Assembly (NCBI RefSeq): GCF_901827205.1
Contig: NZ_LR594675.1
Coordinates: forward strand, 186,001 to 250,000
DNA length: 64,000 nt
Source: Variovorax sp. PBS-H4
GTDB taxonomy: Bacteria > Pseudomonadota > Gammaproteobacteria > Burkholderiales > Burkholderiaceae_C
Direction: 5' to 3'
A program made the translations under genes and the position numbers. Shown in pieces: positions 43,032 through 52,010 of this stretch (within the stretch, counting starts at the first letter, position 1; the number at the start of each line of letters is the position of its first letter). The notes under the pieces were generated by a model. The model was not told where the DNA came from. It worked only from the letters and a program-made list of their open reading frames with translations, and searched no databases.

Positions 43032-43394
43032 TCAGCCGTCTGCAGGCGGCGCGTTCGCCATCACCAACGCGACCAGCACCGGCCGCGGGCTGCGGTTGAC
43101 CAGCTGGCGCTTCTCGCCCGGGGCGAAGCGGCAGGAGTCGTAGGGCCCGAGCACCTGCTCGTCACGCTGGCCGTCGAGCTCGGACACGACATGCAGCTGG
43201 CCTTCGAGCACCAGGTAGAGTTTTTCGATGGGCGACCCGTCGAGCCCGGTGTGCCCGCCGGGCAGGATCTGGCTCATGCCCATCCACATCTGCGCGCTGG
43301 GCCCGGCTTCCTTGCCCTGCAGGCGCAGGCAGCGCATGTCGATATGGTTCGGCGCTTCGTACGCGGGCGCCTGGTCGAGTCGCGTGACGTGCAT
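43032..43394 (-). CDS. Cupin-domain protein
   Basis: 120 residues, one cupin barrel: SQILPGGHTGLDGSPIEKLY, VLEGQLHVVSEL, then LGPYDSCRFAPGEKRQLVN. The metal-binding histidines are reduced in number, so it may be a binding or isomerase-like helper. ATG 43394, 10 bp after the dehydrogenase stop. Part of the intradiol-cleavage operon. Confidence 0.85.
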   Translation of the reverse strand: MHVTRLDQAPAYEAPNHIDMRCLRLQGKEAGPSAQMWMGMSQILPGGHTGLDGSPIEKLYLVLEGQLHVVSELDGQRDEQVLGPYDSCRFAPGEKRQLVNRSPRPVLVALVMANAPPADG

Positions 43395-43404
43395 GGCCGC
43401 TCGC

Positions 43405-44406
43405 TCAGGGCCGCAGCACGACGCGGTCGGTGCTGCCGGAGAGCACCAGGCGATAGGCGTCTGCCGCTTCATCGAGCGTGAAGGCGCGCGCGACGGGGAA
43501 AGGCCTCAGGGTGCCGCGCTCGAAGCCCTCGCGCATCGCATCGAGCTGCGCGGTGGCGGCCACGCAGTCCAGCGCCAGCGAGTCGATGCCCACGTAGGTG
43601 TGCATGCCGCGGTAGAAGGCGAAGATGTCGAAGGGCACCGCGCGGTCGTGCGTGGCGATGAAGATCTGCGTCGCGCCCTTGGCCATCGCCTTGTTGCCGG
43701 CGTCGAAGTAGGCGCTGCCCACGGTGTTGTAGACGATGTCGGCGCCGCGTCCGTCCGTCAGCTCGCGCACCCGCGCGGCCACATCGCCCGCGCCGGCGTC
43801 GACCACGTCGACCGGCGCGCAGGCAAAGCCTTCGAACGGCCCGGCGCGCCGCTGCACCGCGATCACGCGCGCGCCTCCTTGCGCCGCCAGCTGTACCGCG
43901 GCCTGGCCCACCTTGCCGTTGGCGCCCAGCACCAGCACTGTCTGCCCCGCCTGCGGCATGCCGCTGCGGCGGAAGCCTTCGTAGGCGGTGACGAAGGGCA
44001 CGCCCACGGCGCCGGCTTCGTCCATCGAGATGCTGCGCGGGCGCGCGTGCAGTGCAGCCACCGGCAGCGAGAGAAAGCGTGCGTGCGAGCCGTCGCGCGT
44101 GATGCCGATGTCCCCGCCCGACCCGTAGACCTCGCGGCCCACCCACTCGGTCGGGCCCGCGACCACCACACCGGCGAAGTCGCGGCCCGGGGTGCGTGGC
44201 CACACTGCCTGCGGCATCAGGCCCAGGCTGGCCTTGACGTCGCTGGGGTTCACCGCCGCCGCGCCGACGCGCACCACGGCAAACCCGGGCCTGACGGCGG
44301 GCTCGCATTGCTCCGCGATGTCGAGCTTCAAGGCATCGAGCGTGGCGGCTTTCTCGTGCACGCGCACGGCGCGGGCGGCCGCCGCGGTGTTCAGCACCGC
44401 GCTCAT
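43405..44406 (-). CDS. Medium-chain (quinone-oxidoreductase-like) dehydrogenase
   Basis: 333 residues, MDR family without structural zinc cysteines. GRDFAGVVVAGPTEW, VPFVTAYEGFRRSGM, then VLVLGANGKVGQAAVQLA (NADPH loop). Reduces enoyl or quinone-like carbonyls. Start overlaps the BKACE stop by 4 bp. In a ring-cleavage operon it may reduce an enone such as a maleylacetate-type or furanone intermediate (inference). Confidence 0.88.
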   Translation of the reverse strand: MSAVLNTAAAARAVRVHEKAATLDALKLDIAEQCEPAVRPGFAVVRVGAAAVNPSDVKASLGLMPQAVWPRTPGRDFAGVVVAGPTEWVGREVYGSGGDIGITRDGSHARFLSLPVAALHARPRSISMDEAGAVGVPFVTAYEGFRRSGMPQAGQTVLVLGANGKVGQAAVQLAAQGGARVIAVQRRAGPFEGFACAPVDVVDAGAGDVAARVRELTDGRGADIVYNTVGSAYFDAGNKAMAKGATQIFIATHDRAVPFDIFAFYRGMHTYVGIDSLALDCVAATAQLDAMREGFERGTLRPFPVARAFTLDEAADAYRLVLSGSTDRVVLRP

Positions 44407-45293
44407 CGGCCGGCTCCTTCCGCGAGGCCGAGCATCGTGCGGGCCTCGCGCGGATTCGCGATCTCGCCGCCCAGGCTTTCGATGATGTCGCGCGCCTTGG
44501 CGACCAGCTGCGCATTGCTCTCGGCCAGCACGCCCTTTTCGAGGTAGATGTTGTCCTCCATGCCGACCCGCACATGGCCGCCCAGCAGCCAGGCCTGCGC
44601 CACGATCGGGAATTCCATGCGGCCGATGCCGAAGGCGCTCCAGAAGGCGCCGCGCGGCAGCATGTCGTGCGCATACATCACGGTCTGCGGCGTGGCCATG
44701 AAGCCGTACTTCACGCCCAGCACCAGCGTCCACATCGCCGGGCCGTCGAGCGTGCCGTCGGCGATCAGGTCCAGCGCCATGTGGATGTCGCCGGAGTCGA
44801 AGATCTCCAGCTCGGGCTTCACGCCGGCCTCGCGGATCACCTTGGCCATGCGGCGCACGTTCTTCGGCGTGTTGATGACCACGTCGGGACCCGAGTTCAT
44901 GGTGTTGAGGTCGAGCGAGCAGACGTCGGGCTTGATCAGCGCGATGTGCTCCACGCGCTTCTCCGGCGGCAGCAGGCTGGTGCCGGGCGCATAGACCTTG
45001 GGATCGTCCTCGCTCGGGATGAAGCGGCCTCCGGGGCCGGTCGTGAGGTTGATGATCAGTTCGCGGTTCTGCTTGCGGATGCGGTCGACGACATCGCGGT
45101 AGAGCTCGACCTGCATCGAGGGCCTGCCGCTTTCGGGATCGCGCACATGGATGTGCACCTGGCCCGCGCCCGCTTCTGCTGCCGCCAGGCACTCGTCGGC
45201 GATCTGCGCGGGCGTGATCGGGAGGTGCGGCGTCTGCTCGGGCTTCACCAGATTGCCGGTGACTGCGCAGGTGATCAGTGTCCTGGTGTTCAT
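44403..45293 (-). CDS. Beta-keto acid cleavage enzyme (BKACE, DUF849)
   Basis: 296 residues from ATG 45293. Zinc-binding HIHVRD near 47-52 and LEIFDSGDIH with further conserved INLTTGPGG match the BKACE family, which condenses a beta-keto acid with acetyl-CoA and cleaves it to acetoacetate plus a shorter CoA ester. Sits between SDR and MDR genes. Probably cleaves a beta-ketoacid formed downstream of ring opening. Confidence 0.92.
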   Translation of the reverse strand: MNTRTLITCAVTGNLVKPEQTPHLPITPAQIADECLAAAEAGAGQVHIHVRDPESGRPSMQVELYRDVVDRIRKQNRELIINLTTGPGGRFIPSEDDPKVYAPGTSLLPPEKRVEHIALIKPDVCSLDLNTMNSGPDVVINTPKNVRRMAKVIREAGVKPELEIFDSGDIHMALDLIADGTLDGPAMWTLVLGVKYGFMATPQTVMYAHDMLPRGAFWSAFGIGRMEFPIVAQAWLLGGHVRVGMEDNIYLEKGVLAESNAQLVAKARDIIESLGGEIANPREARTMLGLAEGAGR

Positions 45294-45372
45294 GGTGCCC
45301 CTACGCTTGTCATTGGGTGTACTGCGCTGCCTCCCGGGGAGACCTTCGCGCATGTGGGCAGGCATGCGGCGC

Positions 45373-46137
45373 TCACAGGTGCCTCCCGCCATCCACCACG
45401 ATGCGCGTGCCGGTCACGAAGCGCAGCGTGGTCGCCAGCGCCTCGACGGTGGCCGCCACGTCCTCGGGCGTGCCGATGCGCCCGAGCGGCGTCGTCGCCG
45501 CCATCTTGGCCTTGAAATCCTCGCCGCGGCCCGCCACGAAGCCGGATTCGACCGCGCCGGGCGAGACCGACACCACGCGCACGGCCGGCGCGAGCGCCTT
45601 GGCCAGCGCGTCGCCCACCACGTCCAGGCCTGCCTTGGCCGCCACATAGGCCAGGTTGCTGCCGACGCCGGTGAAGCCCGCGATCGAGGAGATGTTGACC
45701 ACCAGCCCGTCGCCGCTGGCCTTGAGCAGCGGCACGAACGCGCGGATGGTGGCGAAGACACCGCGAAAGTTGGCGCGCAGAAGGTCGTCGATGAGCTCGT
45801 CCGTGAGGCCGTCGAGGTCGGCCGCCGGTATGGGCTGGGTGTGGCCCGCGCTGTTGACGAGGATGTCGCAGCGGCCGAGGCGCTCCTTCACGTCGGCCGC
45901 GGCCTTCTGCAGGCTGGGCGTGTCGACGATGTCGGCGCGCAGCGCGGCGTGGCGCTGTCCGGCCGCGGCAGGCAGTGCAGCGGCGCGCGCGGCGGCGTCT
46001 TCGGTGCCGCGATGCAGCAGTACGCAGGTGGCGCCGAGGGCGGCGAGGCGCTGCGCCGTCGCGTAGCCGATGGCGCCGAAGCCGCCGGTGATGACGGCCA
46101 CCTTGCCGTCGAGTCGAGGTGTGGGGTCGAAGCTCAT
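45373..46137 (-). CDS. Short-chain dehydrogenase/reductase
   Basis: 254 residues with intact SDR motifs: TGGFGAIG near 18-25, NSAGHT, the catalytic serine in VNISSIAG and YVAAK (Tyr and Lys), then VSPGAVESGFV and a VDGGRHL end. Oxidises or reduces a hydroxy/keto acid. 34 bp after the dioxygenase gene. Confidence 0.92.
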   Translation of the reverse strand: MSFDPTPRLDGKVAVITGGFGAIGYATAQRLAALGATCVLLHRGTEDAAARAAALPAAAGQRHAALRADIVDTPSLQKAAADVKERLGRCDILVNSAGHTQPIPAADLDGLTDELIDDLLRANFRGVFATIRAFVPLLKASGDGLVVNISSIAGFTGVGSNLAYVAAKAGLDVVGDALAKALAPAVRVVSVSPGAVESGFVAGRGEDFKAKMAATTPLGRIGTPEDVAATVEALATTLRFVTGTRIVVDGGRHL

Positions 46138-46171
46138 GCGATGGAGGGAAAGCGATGAAATCAAAAAAAGA

Positions 46172-47038
46172 TCAGGGAATGGGCGGGCGCGGAAACTTCA
46201 TTTCGCCGGGCTCGAGCACGAAGTCGTGCGCGAGCGTGGCGGCCTGGCCCTCGCGCTGGGGCTCGAAGCGGCCGATCAGCCGGCGCGTGACACCGAACAC
46301 CGGGTCGCTCTCGAGGTTCTCGTCATCGTCTGCGAAGACCTGCGTGATCAGCACCTTGTAGCCGGGCTTGCTCACCATGAAGTGAAGGTGCGCCGGCCGG
46401 TTGGGATGCCGCTGCTGTGCGCGCAGCAGCATGCCGCAGGGCCCATCGGTGGGTACCGGATAGCCTGCCGGGCGCACGGTGCGGAAATGGAAGCGGCCCT
46501 CGGCATCGGTCTCGAAGCGGCCGCGCAGGTTCATGTTGTCCTGCTGCGGGTCCTGGTTCTCGTAGAGACCGGCCGGCGAGGCTTGCCAGGCGTCCACGAT
46601 GGCCCCCGCGACGGGCCGGCCCTGCGTGTCGCGTACGACGCCCGTCACTTCGAGCGGCACGCCCGGGGTTTCGCAGCGCGCGATCGACTCGCCGGCTCGG
46701 CACAGCGGTGCATTCGCGCGCCAGAAAGGGCCGAGCAGGGCCGCGTCCGATTCGCCCTGCGGGTCCTGGTTGTTGAGCAGGGCGACCAGCGTGGAGACGC
46801 CCAGCAGGTCGGCGGCCAGGACGACCTCGTTTTTCTTTTCGCCCGTGGCCTGGCCGATGCCGACGATGAATTCCAGTGCCTGCTCGAACTCCTCTTCGCT
46901 CAGGCGCACTTCCTGGACGAAGGCGTGGAGGTGGCGGGTGAGGGCTTCCATCACGGTCCGGAGGCGCTCGTCGGGCGTGCGGGACATGGCATTGATCGCC
47001 ATCCCGACCACGGAATCGGGGGTGGTCACGATATTCAT
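46172..47038 (-). CDS. Intradiol ring-cleavage dioxygenase (hydroxyquinol/catechol 1,2-dioxygenase type)
   Basis: 288 residues. Non-haem Fe(III) ligands visible: Y in GLYENQD, Y in RPAGYPVPTDGP, and two H in RPAHLHFMV. N-terminal helical linker about 1-100 as in dimeric intradiol enzymes. The segment GPFWRANAP and the general pattern are closer to hydroxyquinol 1,2-dioxygenase than to catechol enzymes, but this is not certain. Cleaves the ring between adjacent hydroxyls. First gene of the operon, with a perfect LacI-type operator 19 bp upstream. Confidence 0.9.
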   Translation of the reverse strand: MNIVTTPDSVVGMAINAMSRTPDERLRTVMEALTRHLHAFVQEVRLSEEEFEQALEFIVGIGQATGEKKNEVVLAADLLGVSTLVALLNNQDPQGESDAALLGPFWRANAPLCRAGESIARCETPGVPLEVTGVVRDTQGRPVAGAIVDAWQASPAGLYENQDPQQDNMNLRGRFETDAEGRFHFRTVRPAGYPVPTDGPCGMLLRAQQRHPNRPAHLHFMVSKPGYKVLITQVFADDDENLESDPVFGVTRRLIGRFEPQREGQAATLAHDFVLEPGEMKFPRPPIP

Positions 47039-47056
47039 GGGTGCCTTCTGGTTGGC

Positions 47057-47070
47057 TGCAAACGTTTGCA
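47057..47070. promoter_or_regulatory. LacI-family operator (TGCAAACGTTTGCA)
   Basis: A perfect 14-bp palindrome with the central CG typical of LacI/GalR sites, between the dioxygenase start (47038) and the divergent LacI gene (47176). A half-match (TCGTTTGCAT) lies at about 47164-47173 just before the regulator start. The divergent layout makes binding by the adjacent LacI protein very likely. Confidence 0.8.
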
Positions 47071-47175
47071 AATTATGCCGGGTGATCAATCTGAAGCAAA
47101 ATTGCAGGGGGCCAGAGTCCCCAAGGGCAATAGGGCGATATCCGTGTATCCGTAGCTTTCAATCGTTTGCATGAA

Positions 47176-48201
47176 ATGAGCACAAGTGTGTCCTCTCCCG
47201 TCACGATCCGCGAGGTCGCTCGCGCCGCCGGCGTGCACGTCTCGACCGTCTCGCGCGCCCTCAACCCCGACAAGCGCGGGATGATCAGCCAGGAGGTGCT
47301 GCGCGTGGTCGAGGAGGCGGCGCAGCGGCTGGGCTACCGGCCCAACCGCGCCGCATCGGCCTTGCGTACCGGCCGAACCCACACCATCGGCGTGCTGGTG
47401 CCCGACATCACCAACCCGGTGTTCCCACCCATCCTCCAGGGCATCGAGGCCAGTGCCGCGGCCCGCGGCTACTTCGTGTTCGTAACCAACGTGATGGACC
47501 CTGCGCTGGCGCGCCCGGTGGTCGAGCGCATGCTGGCGCAGCAGGTGGATGGCCTGGTGATGGCGATCGCCACCCGCGACGACCCGCTCGTCGATTACCT
47601 GCAGAAAGCCGGCATGCACACGGTGCTGGTGAATCGTGCCGACGAGAGCGGGCGGCTGCCTGCGGTGGTCAGCGATGACCGCCTGGCGATGAAGCTGGCG
47701 GTGGACCACCTGGTCGGCGCCGGCCACCGGCGCATCGCCCACCTGGCGGGGCCGCAGAACGTGCCCACCGGCGTGGCGCGTCGGCAGGGCGTCGAGCAAG
47801 CGCTGCGGGATCGTGGCCTGGAGCTGGCAGCGGTCGTCGAATGCGAGAGCTACAGCCGCGAGGCCGGCCGCCACGCCATGGAGCAACTGCTCGCCGGGCA
47901 TGAGCGGCCCGAGGCCGTGGTGTGCTGCAACGACCTCGTGGCCCTGGGCGCCTACGACCTGCTGCGCGCGAAGGGGCTGCGCGTGCCGCACGACATCTCG
48001 ATCACCGGCCACAACGACATGCCGCTCGTCGATATGGTCGACCCGCCGCTCACCACCATTCGCCTGCCGCACCGCGAGCTGGGCTGGCGCGCGGCCGAGA
48101 TGCTGTTCGACGAGATCGAAGGCAAATCGTTGTCGGCCTCCACCGTGGTGCTGCGACCCGAGCTTGTGGTGCGCGAGTCGACCCGGCCCCGTTCGCTTTA
48201 G
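47176..48201 (+). CDS. LacI-family transcriptional regulator
   Basis: 341 residues. LacI helix-turn-helix at about 9-60 (TIREVARAAGVHVSTVSRAL, then GYRPNRAASALRTG with the minor-groove hinge) and a periplasmic-binding-protein core domain. ATG 47176 begins STSVSSPVTIREVA. Divergent from the intradiol operon and faces a perfect LacI operator. It most likely represses the operon until an aromatic intermediate is present. Confidence 0.92.
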   Translation: MSTSVSSPVTIREVARAAGVHVSTVSRALNPDKRGMISQEVLRVVEEAAQRLGYRPNRAASALRTGRTHTIGVLVPDITNPVFPPILQGIEASAAARGYFVFVTNVMDPALARPVVERMLAQQVDGLVMAIATRDDPLVDYLQKAGMHTVLVNRADESGRLPAVVSDDRLAMKLAVDHLVGAGHRRIAHLAGPQNVPTGVARRQGVEQALRDRGLELAAVVECESYSREAGRHAMEQLLAGHERPEAVVCCNDLVALGAYDLLRAKGLRVPHDISITGHNDMPLVDMVDPPLTTIRLPHRELGWRAAEMLFDEIEGKSLSASTVVLRPELVVRESTRPRSL

Positions 48202-48315
48202 AGCGGAGCCGAAGCACCACGTTGGTGCGAGACTTCGTGACGAAGATCACGATGCAATTTGCAAGTTATGTGAAAAGACGTACGAGCTTTTTCACAAAGC
48301 ATTAATACTTTGAGC

Positions 48316-48510
48316 ATGAAAGAGCACGAGACGAACACGGGGTGGTGGACCGAGAAACCTGGAAGGGTCGAGCGGCCTTCGTCTTACGCATCCCTGGGCG
48401 GCGGGTCCCTCTACCGCCCAGGCAGGGGAAGCGTGTGGATCAACGCGCTGCTGATGATTGCGCTGACGGCGTCCTTCGGCTTCGCAATTCTCCGGCTGGC
48501 AGCTGCTTGA
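48316..48510 (+). CDS. Small single-pass membrane protein
   Basis: 64 residues; a polar N-terminus rich in glycine and charged residues and one transmembrane segment near the C-terminus (INALLMIALTASFGFAILRL). Located 33 bp before the Ser/Thr kinase gene and probably cotranscribed. No family recognised; it could anchor or regulate the kinase (inference). Confidence 0.6.
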   Translation: MKEHETNTGWWTEKPGRVERPSSYASLGGGSLYRPGRGSVWINALLMIALTASFGFAILRLAAA

Positions 48511-48543
48511 GCCGCCAGGGCTTCGACCCGGCTCGTCCACGTC

Positions 48544-50364
48544 ATGTCGGCCACGCCTGCGTCGCCTGAAGCTGTGCGCGATCGCGCAGCCGCCCGTCCG
48601 GAAGGCCGGATGGAAGCGATCTGCCCGAGCTGCGGAGCCGCGAATCGGGTCGCGGCAAGGTTCTGCATCGGCTGCGTCACACCGCTAGCCCATCCGCCCC
48701 TGCGTGCGCAGACTCGAACCGTGCTGCAGCCCGCGTACACGGCCACCGTTGCGTCGACACGGTTGGAGGCCGCCGGCGACAAGGACGGCCGATGGATCAG
48801 CGCGCTTTCCAGGCAGGCACTTCTCGAGGGAACGACGATCGAGGGCTTCCAGATCCTGCGCCCCCTGGGCGAAGGCGGATTCGGCATCGTCTACCTGGCC
48901 TGGGACCCTGTGCTGGAGCGGCATGTGGCGCTCAAGGAGTACATGCCCTCCACGCTCGCGGTCCGCGAGGAGGACTTCCTGAATGTTTCGATGCGCTCCG
49001 AGCGCCACCGAGGCACCTTCGACGCGGGCCTCAGGAGTTTCCTGAACGAAGCCCGCCTCCTCGCCCGGTTCGACCATCCCGCGCTGCTCAAGGTCCTGCG
49101 CTTCTGGGAAGCCAACGGCACCGCCTACATGGCGATGCCCTACTACGAGGGTCCGACGCTGAAGGAAGTTCTGGCAGGCGAGCAGACCGCACCTTCGGAA
49201 GAACAGCTTCGCGAATGGCTGCATCCCCTGCTGGATGCGCTCGCGGTCATCCACCGCGAGAACTGCCTGCACCGCGACATCTCTCCCGACAACATCCTGC
49301 TCACCAGCACGGGGCCGGTCCTGTTGGACTTTGGTGCCGCCCGGCGCGTCATCAGCGACATGACGCAGAGCCTGACCGCAGTGCTGAAGCCGGGCTTCGC
49401 GCCCATCGAGCAATACGGCGGCGCGATGAGCCAGGGTCCCTGGACCGACATCTACGCATTGGCCGGGGTCGTCTACTACGCCATCTCCGGCCAATTGCCG
49501 CCAGCCTCGGCCGGTCGAGTGGTGAGTGACAGCTTCGAGCCGCTCGCGGACGTCTATGGCGGCCTTTACAGCGATCGATTCCTGCGCACGATCGACGCCT
49601 CCCTGTCGCTGCGCCCGGAAGCCAGGCCGCAGGACGTGGCGCAGTTCCGGGCATCGATCGATGCGCCGCCGATCGACGCCATCAGGCAGGTTCCGGCGCC
49701 GGCCCGGGCGCTGGCTTCGCAAGCAGGTTCACGCCCTGTGGCGAGCGTCGGCGCCGCAGCAACCGCGAAGAGCGCCGCGCCGCAGCCTCAACCCACAGCC
49801 GGTGTTGTGCCCGCCCCGGTGACGGCGCCCAAGACACCCTTGCCGCGTCGCAGGGCATTCTGGCCGGCAATGCTCTGCGCGCTCGTTCTTGCCTGCGGCG
49901 CTGCATGGTGGCTGGGCGCTCGACGGGAGCCTGCGCGAGCAGAGGCCCCAGCGCGTGTCGTGCCGGCCGCGGCAGCAGCGTCCGAGCGGCAGATGCTTCC
50001 CGAGCCGCAGGTGCTCGCAGCACCGCCCACGCAGTCCTTGAAGAAAATGGCGCCCGTTCTTTCCAGCCCTGCTGCGGCGCAGCCGTCCGAAGCCGCAGCT
50101 CGGGCAGAGACCAGTCCAAGTGCGCCTTCAAAGCCGGTCGCGGCCGTCTCGGCGCGCCCCGCCGCGATTCGAGCCAAACCCCTCGCCTCTGTGCCGCAGT
50201 CCCCCGAACCCGGGCCGCGCGCTGCTGCGCGCGTGAACGCCGATCGGGTGCCCGCCATTGCGGCGGCGAGCACGCTGCAGCGATGCAGCGACCTTGTCCT
50301 GAAATCGTCCCTGGACAGCCTGAGTCCCGACGAACTTACCTTCCAGAAGAGTCAATGCAAATAA
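48544..50364 (+). CDS. Membrane Ser/Thr protein kinase with N-terminal zinc ribbon
   Basis: 606 residues. A zinc ribbon with C27, C30, C41, C44 (CPSCG...CIGC) precedes a Hanks-type kinase domain (about 100-375): GEGGFG at 109-114, K131, HRD with D245, N250, DFG at 262-264. A single transmembrane helix lies at about 438-457, followed by an alanine/proline-rich periplasmic tail of ~150 residues ending in cysteines (RCSDLVLK...SQCK). No PASTA or extracellular ligand repeats. It phosphorylates cytosolic proteins in response to an envelope signal (inference). Overlaps the lipoprotein gene by 10 bp. Confidence 0.92.
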   Translation: MSATPASPEAVRDRAAARPEGRMEAICPSCGAANRVAARFCIGCVTPLAHPPLRAQTRTVLQPAYTATVASTRLEAAGDKDGRWISALSRQALLEGTTIEGFQILRPLGEGGFGIVYLAWDPVLERHVALKEYMPSTLAVREEDFLNVSMRSERHRGTFDAGLRSFLNEARLLARFDHPALLKVLRFWEANGTAYMAMPYYEGPTLKEVLAGEQTAPSEEQLREWLHPLLDALAVIHRENCLHRDISPDNILLTSTGPVLLDFGAARRVISDMTQSLTAVLKPGFAPIEQYGGAMSQGPWTDIYALAGVVYYAISGQLPPASAGRVVSDSFEPLADVYGGLYSDRFLRTIDASLSLRPEARPQDVAQFRASIDAPPIDAIRQVPAPARALASQAGSRPVASVGAAATAKSAAPQPQPTAGVVPAPVTAPKTPLPRRRAFWPAMLCALVLACGAAWWLGARREPARAEAPARVVPAAAAASERQMLPEPQVLAAPPTQSLKKMAPVLSSPAAAQPSEAAARAETSPSAPSKPVAAVSARPAAIRAKPLASVPQSPEPGPRAAARVNADRVPAIAAASTLQRCSDLVLKSSLDSLSPDELTFQKSQCK

Positions 50365-51536
50365 GGCCCGATGTCTTCACATTGCCGTTGCTGTACAGCC
50401 TGCTGCTGGGCATCGGCGCATCCACGCTGGTGGGCTGCAGCACCCCGCACGTGGCCGCCGAAGCCCTGCCCTTCGACCGGGCCATCCGCGCTGCCGCTGA
50501 CGGACTGCTTGAACAGGCGCAGCCGCTTTCCGGCATGTTCGCGGCGCCAGACCGGCAAGCGGTCATGCTCGATCCCACACTCGATGCCGACAGCGGCCAG
50601 CAGACCTCCGCCACGCAACAACTGGACAGCGCCATCACCGAGCGTGTTCAGCAGGGCCGGTCCTTCGAACTCATGCCCTTCGAGGCGGCCCACCTCAAGT
50701 CCGCCAAATACCTGGTCGTCGGCTCCATATCCCGCGCCGAAGGTGGGCATCGCCTCGACCTTGCGCTGCTCGATCTCAACACCGGCGGCGTGGTGGCCCA
50801 GACGTCGGTGCTGGCGCGCCTGGATGCCGCCGACATGAAGCCGATCGGCTACTACCGGGACAGCCCGGTTCTGATGAAGGACGAGACGGTGGAGGGCTAC
50901 ATCCGCACGACCCGCGCGCGCCCCGGCAACCAGGCCGAGGCCAGCTACCTGGGCAAGATCGGCGCGGCGGCGTCCATCAACGACGCCGCCAGGCTCTACA
51001 ACAGCGGCCGCTATCGCGAGGCGCTGGTCGAATACCGGGGCCTGGCGGCAACGCCGGCCGGCAACCAGATCCGTGTCTTGAGCGGGATGTACCTGAGCAG
51101 CGTCAAGCTCGGGCGCACCGTCGAGGCCGAAAGCGCGTTCGGGCGCCTGGTCGCCTACGGGCTCGCGCAGAAGAACCTGAGCGTGAAGTTCCTCTTCAAT
51201 CCGGGCAGCACGGACTTCTGGGCCGACTCCCGCCTCACCAGCGCGTATGGCATGTGGCTGCGCCAGATTGCCAGGCAGGCCAGCAACGCGAAAGTCTGCA
51301 TGGACATCGTGGGCCACACGAGCAAGACGGGCCCGGAAGAGGTCAACGACAGCCTGTCCGCGCGGCGTGCCTCGTTCATCAAGCAGAAGCTGAGCGCAGA
51401 GGCCAGCGAACTGACGGCACGCACCCGCACCGTCGGCATGGGCTCGCGGCACAACCTGGTGGGCAGCGGCACCGACGATGTCGTCGACGCGCCGGATCGC
51501 CGTGTCGATTTTGCGATCGTCGACTGCACGGCCTGA
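50355..51536 (+). CDS. OmpA-like lipoprotein
   Basis: 393 residues from ATG 50355 inside the end of the kinase gene. Signal peptide with lipobox LVGC (about residue 25). The middle has a CsgG-like or TPR-like pattern (DAARLYNSGRYREALVEYRG). The C-terminal part is an OmpA-type peptidoglycan-binding domain: FNPGSTDFW, VCMDIVGHTSKTGPEEVNDS, SARRASFIKQKL, and DRRVDFAIVDC. It probably links outer membrane and wall and is the periplasmic partner of the kinase. Confidence 0.85.
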   Translation: MQIRPDVFTLPLLYSLLLGIGASTLVGCSTPHVAAEALPFDRAIRAAADGLLEQAQPLSGMFAAPDRQAVMLDPTLDADSGQQTSATQQLDSAITERVQQGRSFELMPFEAAHLKSAKYLVVGSISRAEGGHRLDLALLDLNTGGVVAQTSVLARLDAADMKPIGYYRDSPVLMKDETVEGYIRTTRARPGNQAEASYLGKIGAAASINDAARLYNSGRYREALVEYRGLAATPAGNQIRVLSGMYLSSVKLGRTVEAESAFGRLVAYGLAQKNLSVKFLFNPGSTDFWADSRLTSAYGMWLRQIARQASNAKVCMDIVGHTSKTGPEEVNDSLSARRASFIKQKLSAEASELTARTRTVGMGSRHNLVGSGTDDVVDAPDRRVDFAIVDCTA

Positions 51537-51546
51537 GGAAAACGTC

Positions 51547-51939
51547 ATGAATACGATGCTGAACATCGAACGCGCACTGGCTGAGCTCGATCAGGCCGTG
51601 GGCAGCGCAAAGCCGGACCGGCGGGCCGTACCCTTCTACGGGCCGACGCTTCTCGCTTCCATGAGCGAAAAAGACCAGGCCATGGCCTTGCACGCGGAAC
51701 AGGCCAGGTATCAACAGGACCCTGAGGAGTCAGCGGTTCACTTCTGCCTCACGGCCGCGATTTCCCTGCTCGAAGTGAGCCAGGTGCTGCTCAAGCAGGG
51801 CACCTCCATGACCCCTCAGGAACGCGAGCGCCAGTGGAAGACGCTGGTGGTCTACACGAAGACCGCGGGCCGCTCCGCGTACCGGGCGGCATCGATCCTC
51901 GCGGACCAGAAGGACTACGAACCCCTGCGGCCCGGCTGA
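51547..51939 (+). CDS. Hypothetical protein, soluble, helical
   Basis: 130 residues from ATG 51547, 10 bp after the lipoprotein gene and so part of the kinase operon. Helical, charged, no signal or membrane segment: NIERALAELDQAVGSAKPD and CLTAAISLLEVSQVLL. A cytosolic partner or substrate of the kinase is possible. No family recognised. Confidence 0.65.
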   Translation: MNTMLNIERALAELDQAVGSAKPDRRAVPFYGPTLLASMSEKDQAMALHAEQARYQQDPEESAVHFCLTAAISLLEVSQVLLKQGTSMTPQERERQWKTLVVYTKTAGRSAYRAASILADQKDYEPLRPG

Positions 51940-52010
51940 GCCCGCGGCGCCGTGCCGCGGTGACCGAAACGCTGCTGAGGTTCAGCCAGGCGCTGGGCGT
52001 GCGGTGGGGC

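Noticed and set aside
48544..51939. Type VI secretion PpkA/TagL interpretation of the kinase and OmpA-like genes
   Set aside because: No Tss genes, forkhead-associated domain or PppA phosphatase occur in the neighbourhood.
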